Position numbers and translations under genes: made by a program. From assembly GCF_900314695.1 (NCBI RefSeq), contig NZ_OMWD01000025.1, forward strand, positions 1 to 30,602: a stretch of 30,602 nt of DNA, given 5' to 3'. Shown here in pieces: positions 25,211-30,602 of the stretch. Position 1 is the stretch's first letter. Every line of letters starts with the position of its first letter. The DNA is from an uncultured Methanobrevibacter sp. (GTDB lineage: Archaea > Methanobacteriota > Methanobacteria > Methanobacteriales > Methanobacteriaceae). Below the pieces are notes generated by a model. The model saw nothing but the letters and a program-made list of their open reading frames with translations, did no database searches and had not been told where the DNA came from.

Positions 25211-25537
25211 CTAAACAATGCTTTTTTCAATGCGTTCAATAGTTTTTCTGCATAATTTTTTAGGAGCACCCGCTGAGAATCCCTTCAATTCCTGCTCTTT
25301 GAATTTTTTTCTGTTGATTGGTGCTAAAGGAAATGTTTTTACCCATCCTTCAATTTTAATCCCATCACCGGAAAATTCATATTTAATGCAAGCATGAGCA
25401 TCAAAGCGAGTATTAAGATATATACTCTCACCATTATCATCAATTTGTTCAAATTCATCATTATTAAGTATTTTTTTAATTAATACCTCATTTTTCACAT
25501 CATCAGTACTTTTGAATACATAATTTGTTCTTGACAA
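25211..25537 (-). CDS. Hypothetical protein co-transcribed with a 45-aa membrane peptide
   Basis: Not recognised. It has about 108 residues, with KSTDDVKNEVLIKKILNNDE followed by strands IYLNTRFDAHACIKYEFSGD and GIKIEGWVKTFPLAP, then a basic C-terminus (NRKKFKEQELKGFSAGAPKK). The start is uncertain: GGTGAT lies 4 bases before a TTG at 25537, while an ATG at 25543 overlaps that site. It is probably a cytoplasmic alpha/beta protein. Its stop codon overlaps the ribosome site of the small membrane protein gene. Confidence 0.6.
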   Translation of the reverse strand: MSRTNYVFKSTDDVKNEVLIKKILNNDEFEQIDDNGESIYLNTRFDAHACIKYEFSGDGIKIEGWVKTFPLAPINRKKFKEQELKGFSAGAPKKLCRKTIERIEKSIV

Positions 25538-25639
25538 TGCCATCACCAATTAAAGATATGCTTTAAACATATTTAAATCAGTTAAAGTATTTTATTTAAA
25601 TTTAAAGGACAATATTTAATTAAAAAAAAATATGATACA

Positions 25640-25648
25640 TTTATAAAT
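25640..25648 (+). promoter_or_regulatory. TATA box of the 40-aa protein gene
   Basis: TTTATAAAT is a close match to the archaeal TATA consensus. It lies 55 bases before the start codon of the small gene at 25703, giving a predicted transcription start near 25670 and a leader of about 30 bases with the GGGAGGTGA site. Confidence 0.5.
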
Positions 25649-25702
25649 GAAAAAAAATAAAATATAATTTAGGTATGACTAAATTTTTGGGAGGTGAAAA
25701 TT

Positions 25703-25825
25703 ATGGATAATATGGCTGAAGCAAGAAGAAAAATGCACGAAAGAGACAAAAAAATTGAAGCTGAAAAGAAGTCCAAAACCAAAAAAGTAAGAAACTTCTT
25801 TTTTGGATGCTGTAAAAACAAATAA
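25703..25825 (+). CDS. Small charged protein with C-terminal Cys-Cys, 40 aa
   Basis: A 40-residue protein: MDNMAEARRKMHERDKKIEA, a lysine/glutamate-rich helix, then KKVRNFFFGCCKNK. The very strong ribosome site GGGAGGTGA 7 bases before the ATG and a good TATA box upstream argue for a real, well-expressed gene. The aromatic Phe-Phe-Phe followed by Gly-Cys-Cys near the end could anchor at a membrane, bind metal or form disulfides; this is a guess from composition. No homologous family is recognised. Confidence 0.7.
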   Translation: MDNMAEARRKMHERDKKIEAEKKSKTKKVRNFFFGCCKNK

Positions 25826-25915
25826 TTCCTTTTTTTAATTTTCAACACCACTACATTATTGTGAAAAATCACACTTCAAGAAATAATATATACTTTAAAA
25901 AAGTAACTATTAATC

Positions 25916-26893
25916 ATGTTTTCTAAAGCTACACTTAAAGAGCGAAGACAATACTACCGTGAGGAATGGTCCGAAAATGACCTGCCTGAATTCATATCCA
26001 CCGACATAAAAAAGAGGGAATTCGGTTTTGACCATAACGGCACAGGTCCGAATGACAGATATAAGGTTTTTAAAGGAAAAGAGTCTTTAAGGAAATTTTT
26101 AAGATATAAGGCACCATTTGCTGCATATATCTCAGTAGCATTCTATAACAATCCCAGAAGAAGGGAAGACTGGCTAAAAGCAGAGTACATTTTTGATGTA
26201 GATGCAAAAGACATTCCAATAAGATCATGTCAATGTGACAGCGTTTGTGAAATATGTTTAGGGGAAGCTTTAGAAATCGTGAATACATTGATTGACACAT
26301 TACAAACGGATTTGGGTCTTAAAGACATCCATCTAATTTACTCCGGAAGAGGATATCACATCAGGATTTTGGATGAAGAGATGATGACTGCAGGAAGTGA
26401 ACTCAGATCAGAAGTTTTAAAATATGCTGCTGGTGCTGAAGTTCCAAAATCTCAATTCGTAAACCCTGAAATCTCAAATCAAAGTTTTAATTTTGAGCAT
26501 TTCTCAATACCGGTCGGATATTCAAAAATATTTACCGACAAGGTCAAATTCAATATTCAACATTTGGTCGGCAATGAAAAATTGGATGGAATCAATCCAA
26601 AGCTTATGAAAGATATCATTGCATCAAGACATCACCTAGAAAATGACGATTGGGGATATTTTAAAAGAGATATTGGTCCTAGAAGATATAAAAATTTAGT
26701 TGAAGCTATGGCTCGTGTTAATTTAGCTACCATTGATGCTAAAGTATCCATCGATTTAAAAAGAATCTTAAGGCTTCCATCATCACTTCACTCCAAAGTC
26801 AGCATGAAATGTATGGAAGTCAAAAACAGAGAGACATTTGATCCGTTCTCAAAAGCGGTTCCGAAATTTGTTTATGAAAGAAAAGGTGTTTGA
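25916..26893 (+). CDS. priS: DNA primase small (catalytic) subunit
   Basis: Synthesises RNA primers for replication as the catalytic half of the archaeal primase. The 325-residue protein has the acidic metal motif FDVDAKD (D94 and D96), a zinc knuckle C105-x-C107-x3-C111-x2-C114 and the nucleotide-binding SGRGYHI (143-149). Later segments RHHLENDD and RILRLPSSLHSK are also conserved. There is no shine-dalgarno; TATATACTTTAAAA lies about 20-30 bases before the ATG, suggesting a leaderless transcript. An 85-residue gene follows after 1 base. Confidence 0.95.
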   Translation: MFSKATLKERRQYYREEWSENDLPEFISTDIKKREFGFDHNGTGPNDRYKVFKGKESLRKFLRYKAPFAAYISVAFYNNPRRREDWLKAEYIFDVDAKDIPIRSCQCDSVCEICLGEALEIVNTLIDTLQTDLGLKDIHLIYSGRGYHIRILDEEMMTAGSELRSEVLKYAAGAEVPKSQFVNPEISNQSFNFEHFSIPVGYSKIFTDKVKFNIQHLVGNEKLDGINPKLMKDIIASRHHLENDDWGYFKRDIGPRRYKNLVEAMARVNLATIDAKVSIDLKRILRLPSSLHSKVSMKCMEVKNRETFDPFSKAVPKFVYERKGV

Positions 26894-26894
26894 A

Positions 26895-27152
26895 ATGGAT
26901 GAAACATTAAGGGAAATTTTAAGGAAAAATCAATATTTTGAAGAGATTAACAAAAACAGATTCATTCCACAATATTTGGGATTGGTCGTTAATGGTGTAG
27001 TCGTGTATCATGTCAACTGGATTGATATTGTTGAAAAAGAGATAATATTCATGCACAAGGATATTCAAACCCATCCAATCGTTTCACTTGTTTTGGAAAA
27101 TCTCAATTCATTGATGATTATAACAGATGAAGGAATCAAACAGGTATTGTGA
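26895..27152 (+). CDS. Small hypothetical protein translationally coupled to priS
   Basis: 85 residues from the ATG at 26895, one base after the priS stop, with AAAGGTG inside the end of priS as the ribosome site. The sequence suggests one helix (MDETLREILRKNQYFEEINK) and an alpha/beta remainder (YLGLVVNGVVVYHVNWIDIV, SLVLENLNSLMIITDEG). The family is not recognised. Tight coupling suggests co-expression with primase; a functional link is inferred only from position. Confidence 0.65.
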   Translation: MDETLREILRKNQYFEEINKNRFIPQYLGLVVNGVVVYHVNWIDIVEKEIIFMHKDIQTHPIVSLVLENLNSLMIITDEGIKQVL

Positions 27153-27159
27153 GAAAAGA

Positions 27160-27735
27160 TTAATTTTCAGATTCCAAACATTTTGCAACAATTTTGCTGC
27201 TTACTATATCTGCTGGGTCGTCTGCAGGAATCACATTCCACTCATAAGTTACTTTACCTGTCTTTGACCTTGCCTCTCTTAAAGCGTCAATGTTTTCAAA
27301 CATTTCTTCTTCTTCATTACGAGATTTAATGCGTCTTAAGGATTCTTCCGGAGTTACATCCAAGAAAAACATGCAATCTGATTTTGGAAGAATAATGGAA
27401 ACAATCTTATAAACGATTACATTAATAACATTTGGAAGATATGCAACAGCCATAGTATACCTTGAAAAAATTAAAACATCAGTATCCTTATTGTAATAAA
27501 ACATATGAACTGACCTAACTGCATCCAAACCAAAATATATTGTGGCCTTTAAATGATTTATCTTACCTGTTTTTAGAAGTGCCTGTTTTGATTTTCTGCC
27601 AAATTTATTGTCACTGCATGGATGAGAACGTATAGTGACATCACGACCTTGATTTTTATATACTTCTGCAAGTAAATTAACCTGGGTGTCTTTTCCACAC
27701 CCATCAAGTCCGTCAATAACAATAAATTTTTTCAT
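27160..27735 (-). CDS. tmk: Thymidylate kinase-like protein
   Basis: Probably phosphorylates dTMP to dTDP. The 191-residue P-loop kinase has GLDGCGKDT (9-17) as Walker A, FSRYTMAVAY in the place of the DRY/H motif, and an Arg-rich lid RRIKSRNEEEEMFE. It is somewhat diverged: the Asp of D-R-Y is replaced by Ser. Another nucleotide kinase role is therefore possible. AAAGTGGTT lies before the ATG. It follows cofH by 27 bases on the same strand and ends 7 bases from the convergent 85-residue gene. Confidence 0.82.
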   Translation of the reverse strand: MKKFIVIDGLDGCGKDTQVNLLAEVYKNQGRDVTIRSHPCSDNKFGRKSKQALLKTGKINHLKATIYFGLDAVRSVHMFYYNKDTDVLIFSRYTMAVAYLPNVINVIVYKIVSIILPKSDCMFFLDVTPEESLRRIKSRNEEEEMFENIDALREARSKTGKVTYEWNVIPADDPADIVSSKIVAKCLESEN

Positions 27736-27762
27736 ATAACCACTTTCAGTTATTATATCCTG

Positions 27763-28881
27763 CTAATCAATTGGGTAAAATTCAGTGTATATTGAATTTC
27801 TTTCAATAGGATTTCTTCCTAAATCTTCAACCATCCTACTTAAAGTTTCAATTGAAGCATTAACACCATCTGGGGCTCCTGATGCTTCAGACAATTCATC
27901 GCCACCTAATGTTCCACCTAAATCATTTGCGCCTGCAGTCAATACAACCTGTGCAAATCTGAATCCCATTTTTACCCAGGATACCTGTAGATTAGGAATT
28001 AAATCTCTAAGCATTAACCTTGAAACAGCATATAACTTCAAATCCTGTGTTCCAGTAGCTCCAAGATTTGATTGTCCTTCCAAAAAGATTGGAGAATACT
28101 CATGCATAAAAGTCATTGGAATAAATTCTGTAAAACCATGGGTTTCTTCCTGTAACTTACGGATAACATCAATATGTTCCACCCGTTCCTCCAAAGTTTC
28201 AACATGACCATACATAATTGTGGATGAGCCCGGTATCCCCACTTCATGAGATGTTTTCACAATATCGACCCATTCAGCCACAGTTACCTTTTCAGGACAT
28301 ATGATTTCTCTTGACCTATCAGTCAAAATTTCAGCAGCAGTTCCCGGCAATGTATCAAGACCTGCATCTTTTAATCGCTCAAAACCCTCAGCAACACTTA
28401 TTTCAGACACTAAACATGCATCTCTAACCATTGTTGGTGAAAATCCATGAATTGACACTTTAGGATAATTGTCTTTCAATAATGTAAGTAAATGTTCATA
28501 ATAGTCTATATCTGCATCAGGATGTACTCCACCCATCAAAGTAAATTCCCGAGCGCCATCAGCTACTGCACCTTCTGCCTTGGCTAAAATTTCTTCATCA
28601 GATAATATGTAAGCATCAGGATCTTCGGCATCCTTTCCAAATGCACAAAAACCACATCTAACAGTACATATATTAGTGAAATTAATATTACAATTATTAA
28701 TGAATGTTACGTTGTCCCCAACTAGTTCATGCCTTACATAGTCTGCTGTTGCAAGCAACGGATATAAATCATGTCCTTGAACATTCATTAAATGATTTGC
28801 TTCTTCTACGGTAATCTGTTCGTCCAGAGATTTTGTTAAAATCTCTTCAGTTTTGGAAGATACTGGGAGTTTATCAAACAT
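27763..28881 (-). CDS. cofH: F420 biosynthesis: 5-amino-6-(D-ribitylamino)uracil-tyrosine 4-hydroxyphenyl transferase (FO synthase subunit 2)
   Basis: A radical SAM enzyme that joins the tyrosine-derived hydroxybenzyl group to the ribityl-pyrimidine, forming the FO chromophore together with CofG. The 372-residue protein has the 4Fe-4S motif C72-x3-C76-x2-C79 (CTVRCGFCAF), then FTLMGGVHPD, IHGFSPTM, GLDTLPGTAAEIL and STIMYGHVET. Length fits CofH. No shine-dalgarno is seen; TTTATTTAAT lies about 25 bases upstream, pointing to a leaderless transcript. It is divergent from comD and followed by tmk. cofG is not in this window. Confidence 0.94.
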   Translation of the reverse strand: MFDKLPVSSKTEEILTKSLDEQITVEEANHLMNVQGHDLYPLLATADYVRHELVGDNVTFINNCNINFTNICTVRCGFCAFGKDAEDPDAYILSDEEILAKAEGAVADGAREFTLMGGVHPDADIDYYEHLLTLLKDNYPKVSIHGFSPTMVRDACLVSEISVAEGFERLKDAGLDTLPGTAAEILTDRSREIICPEKVTVAEWVDIVKTSHEVGIPGSSTIMYGHVETLEERVEHIDVIRKLQEETHGFTEFIPMTFMHEYSPIFLEGQSNLGATGTQDLKLYAVSRLMLRDLIPNLQVSWVKMGFRFAQVVLTAGANDLGGTLGGDELSEASGAPDGVNASIETLSRMVEDLGRNPIERNSIYTEFYPID

Positions 28882-29031
28882 GATAATATATTACCATTAA
28901 ATTAAATAAAAAGTTTTCTATTAATTAAATTTAATGTAATAAATTGTACATTAATTTAAATTAAAAACATGAATTTTAATTAATAAAAATTCAAAAATAA
29001 TGAAAAAATATGGATTTGACAAAAAAATACC

Positions 29032-29040
29032 TATTTAAAT
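29032..29040 (+). promoter_or_regulatory. TATA box of comDE
   Basis: TATTTAAAT, preceded by an A-rich BRE-like stretch, lies 43 bases before the comD start. It predicts a transcription start near 29062 and a short leader carrying the GTGAT ribosome site. Confidence 0.5.
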
Positions 29041-29082
29041 AATGAATTATATAACTGTAATAATATTATAAGATGTGATACA

Positions 29083-29574
29083 ATGGACAGTAGTGAAGCT
29101 ATTTTTAATGGTATCAAAGATGCTGGAATTGACTTTATTGTCAGTGTTCCATGCGTCAACTTATCAAAATTACTTAATATGATTGATGAGGATGATGAAA
29201 TAATTCATATCCCCGTAACCCGTGAGGAAGAAGGAATAGGAATATGTGCTGGAGCTTACCTTGGAGGTAGGAAAACTGCAATATTGATGCAGAATTCGGG
29301 ACTTGGAAACTCCATAAATGCTTTAAAGTCCTTAACACAACTATATGAATTTCCATTAATCATGATTATGAGCCATAGAGGGACTGAAGGAGAAAACATT
29401 TGCGGACAGGTCCCTATGGGAGAATCTACACCCCTAATTTTAGAGGCTATGAACTTTAAATTTTTCAAACCTGGAAATCCTGAAGCTGCTTATGAAGCAA
29501 TATTTGATTCATGGGATTTGTCAACTGAAGAAGGAAAACCAGTTTCAATACTTTTAGAAATTAGTTATTGGTGA
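29083..29574 (+). CDS. comD: Sulfopyruvate decarboxylase, alpha subunit (coenzyme M biosynthesis)
   Basis: With ComE, decarboxylates 3-sulfopyruvate to sulfoacetaldehyde in coenzyme M synthesis using thiamine diphosphate. The 163-residue protein is the pyrimidine-binding half: VSVPCVNLSKLL, the Glu-containing TREEEGIGICAGAYLGGRKT (46-65), LMQNSGLGNSINALKSL and SHRGTEGE. Single-chain phosphonopyruvate decarboxylases combine both halves; the split arrangement and methanogen context favour ComD. GTGAT with a 3-base spacer precedes the ATG. comE starts 4 bases after the stop. Confidence 0.92.
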   Translation: MDSSEAIFNGIKDAGIDFIVSVPCVNLSKLLNMIDEDDEIIHIPVTREEEGIGICAGAYLGGRKTAILMQNSGLGNSINALKSLTQLYEFPLIMIMSHRGTEGENICGQVPMGESTPLILEAMNFKFFKPGNPEAAYEAIFDSWDLSTEEGKPVSILLEISYW

Positions 29575-29578
29575 TAAT

Positions 29579-30118
29579 ATGGCAAGAAGAGAAGCAATTG
29601 CTGATATAATGAAAAATATTGATGATGAAATTGTTGTTTGCAACATCGGATTTCCATCCAGAGAATTATATGACATTGACGATAGGGATGAAAACTTTTA
29701 TATGATTGGTTCAATGGGCCTTGCATCATCTATAGGTTTAGGTCTTGCATTATCTCGCCCAGACAAAGACGTTGTTGTCATTGATGGTGACGGATCACTT
29801 TTGATGAATATGGGTTCACTTGTAACCATATTTGCCAATAATCCGAAAAATCTAACTTGGATTGTAATAGATAACGGTGCATACGGATCAACCGGAAATC
29901 AAGACACCTATGCTCAGGTAATTGACTTATGTGAAATTGCAAAAAGCGTTGGATTTAAAAATAGCTTTAACTTTGAAGACATTGATTTGGCTGAAATAAT
30001 TAAAAGTGATGATGCCAGTTTTATCGTATACAATACTGAAGCAGGAAATTCAAAAGCACCTATTATTGACTTGACTCCAATTGAAATTAAAGACAGGTTC
30101 ATGAATGCAATTAAATAA
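29579..30118 (+). CDS. comE: Sulfopyruvate decarboxylase, beta subunit (coenzyme M biosynthesis)
   Basis: Thiamine-diphosphate-binding half of the ComDE enzyme. The 179-residue protein has the cofactor motif GDGSLLMNMGSLVTIF beginning at residue 70 and closing at N99 (WIVIDNGAYGSTGNQ), preceded by MIGSMGLASSIGLGLALSRP. GGTGAT with a 3-base spacer spans the end of comD, so the subunits are translationally coupled. A perfect palindrome lies shortly after the stop codon and could be its terminator or the operator of the next gene. Confidence 0.93.
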   Translation: MARREAIADIMKNIDDEIVVCNIGFPSRELYDIDDRDENFYMIGSMGLASSIGLGLALSRPDKDVVVIDGDGSLLMNMGSLVTIFANNPKNLTWIVIDNGAYGSTGNQDTYAQVIDLCEIAKSVGFKNSFNFEDIDLAEIIKSDDASFIVYNTEAGNSKAPIIDLTPIEIKDRFMNAIK

Positions 30119-30133
30119 CATCATATTAGTAAC

Positions 30134-30159
30134 ATGTGTTTAAATCAATTTAAACACAT
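30134..30159. promoter_or_regulatory. Perfect 12-base inverted repeat upstream of a winged-helix regulator
   Basis: ATGTGTTTAAAT-CA-ATTTAAACACAT is a perfect inverted repeat. It lies 15 bases after the comE stop and just upstream of a TATA-like TATATAAAG (about 30168-30176) serving the regulator gene at 30207. It is a good candidate operator for an autoregulated dimeric winged-helix protein, or alternatively a comDE terminator hairpin, although no U-tract follows directly. Confidence 0.5.
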
Positions 30160-30206
30160 ATAACTGATATATAAAGATTTCTTATCATTATATTAAAAAT
30201 ATAATC

Positions 30207-30470
30207 ATGCAGGAAATCAAATTATACGAACTTCTGGGATATGTGAAAATATCACCCTACAGAACAAACACATTGAAATCCATTGGCAAGGACATCAAAA
30301 TGCCATCGGAAATCGCTCGTGACATTAATATTAATACTAGTCAGGTATCTGCAGCATTATCTGATTTAAAAAAGCAGGAATTAGTAATATGTGTCAATGA
30401 AGAAGTAAGAAAAGGAAGATTGTATAAGTGTACTGAACTGGGATTGGAAGTACTTGAAAATATCAAATAA
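30207..30470 (+). CDS. Small winged helix-turn-helix transcriptional regulator
   Basis: An 87-residue protein consisting of a winged-helix domain only. The order is: N-terminal helix with KISPYRTNTLKSIGKD, the helix-turn-helix MPSEIARDININTSQVSAAL (about 32-51), DLKKQELVICVNE, and a wing with YKCTELGLEVLENIK. This resembles MarR/ArsR-like or phage-type regulators of archaea. No ligand domain is present. A perfect palindrome and a TATA box lie directly upstream. The gene ends about 35 bases before the TnpB element boundary. Confidence 0.8.
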   Translation: MQEIKLYELLGYVKISPYRTNTLKSIGKDIKMPSEIARDININTSQVSAALSDLKKQELVICVNEEVRKGRLYKCTELGLEVLENIK

Positions 30471-30504
30471 TCAATAATCATCACCAAAACTAACACTATT
30501 TTTA

Positions 30505-30602
30505 TTGAACTACCTCGACTTTGGTGAAGTCGAGGATTCTTACTTCACGGGCTGATACTCTCCCACGAGAGTAGGATTACCGTGCTATCCCCCCTGTTCC
30601 AG
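30505..30602 (-). mobile_element. Right end of an IS200/IS605-type (TnpB) element
   Basis: Reading the minus strand, the TnpB C-terminal codons are followed by GAATCCTCGACTT, a short loop, AAGTCGAGG and then TAGTTCAA. A 9-base hairpin close to the 3' end and a terminal TCAA are features of IS605 right ends. The proposed boundary is at about 30505 on the plus strand. The rest of the element lies beyond the window. Confidence 0.65.
30505..30602 (-). ncRNA. Putative omega RNA (TnpB guide RNA scaffold), 5' part outside window
   Basis: Three nested or adjacent stems can be drawn on the minus strand: an outer CACGG/CCGTG stem (30545-30583), an inner TACTCTC-GTGG-GAGAGTA hairpin (about 30555-30574), and the terminal CCTCGACTT/AAGTCGAGG hairpin (30513-30535). 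Overlap of the structured RNA with the tnpB 3' end is known for omega RNAs. The guide would be the flanking genomic sequence immediately past about 30505. Existence of the transcript is inferred. Confidence 0.5.
30545..30602 (-). CDS. TnpB C-terminal fragment (runs off the window)
   Basis: The last 19 codons read WNRGDSTVILLSWESISP then TGA at 30545-30547. The position directly before the IS605-type right-end hairpin and the overlap with RNA-like stems identify it as the end of a tnpB gene. The catalytic RuvC residues are outside the window, so activity cannot be judged. Confidence 0.6.
   Translation of the reverse strand, partial: WNRGDSTVILLSWESISP

Noticed and set aside
28931..28954. TTAATGT/ACATTAA inverted repeat between cofH and comD
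   Set aside because: It lies in nearly pure A/T DNA where such repeats arise by chance, and is not centred on either promoter.

Overview
The window looks like chromosomal DNA of a methanogenic archaeon of the order Methanobacteriales, most likely a Methanobrevibacter. The DNA is AT-rich. Genes carry an archaeal shine-dalgarno core (GTGAT, usually 3 nt before the start) and TATA boxes. The gene set is methanogen-specific: F420 enzymes (NpdG, CofH, F420H2 oxidase), sulfopyruvate decarboxylase for coenzyme M, the archaeal ADH-synthase/DHQ-synthase-II route to aromatic amino acids, pantoate kinase, archaeal primase, a class I CCA-adding enzyme, DUF530, and Methanobrevibacter-style adhesin-like proteins. 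The species call is an inference from content only.

Layout. 1-392: start of a TnpB-like gene running off the left edge, then AT-rich DNA. 393-1121: DUF11 adhesin-like gene broken by an in-frame TAG. 1152-3742 (minus): TIGR04076-like protein, a catalytically degenerate MutH/Sau3AI-fold protein, npdG, a DUF2284 metal-binding protein and an unknown gene. 3859-7715 (minus): operon aroA'-aroB'-thpR-cca. 7926-9247: PadR regulator and a secreted adhesin-like protein. 9356-10709: pantoate kinase with an overlapping methyltransferase. 10973-12878: flavodoxin and F420H2 oxidase, with a divergent PHP-domain gene. 13738-14990: two-gene cassette encoding an acidic helical protein and a PIN-domain nuclease behind an inverted-repeat promoter, which is the best candidate for an undescribed toxin-antitoxin or defence module. 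15055-20841 (minus): operon metG-DUF530-HTH-glycosyltransferase-riboflavin reductase. 21162-27152 (mostly plus): priL, an NhaC antiporter, small and hypothetical genes, priS and a coupled 85-aa gene. 27160-28881 (minus): cofH and a thymidylate kinase. 29083-30470 (plus): comD-comE and a winged-helix regulator. 30505-30602: right end of a second TnpB element with a structured putative omega RNA.

Most of the window is core metabolism and information processing. Accessory content is limited to the TnpB elements at both edges, the adhesin genes, the MutH-like gene and the PIN cassette. Two genes shorter than 50 codons with strong ribosome binding sites (25064-25201 and 25703-25825) are included. 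No tRNA, rRNA or CRISPR array was seen.
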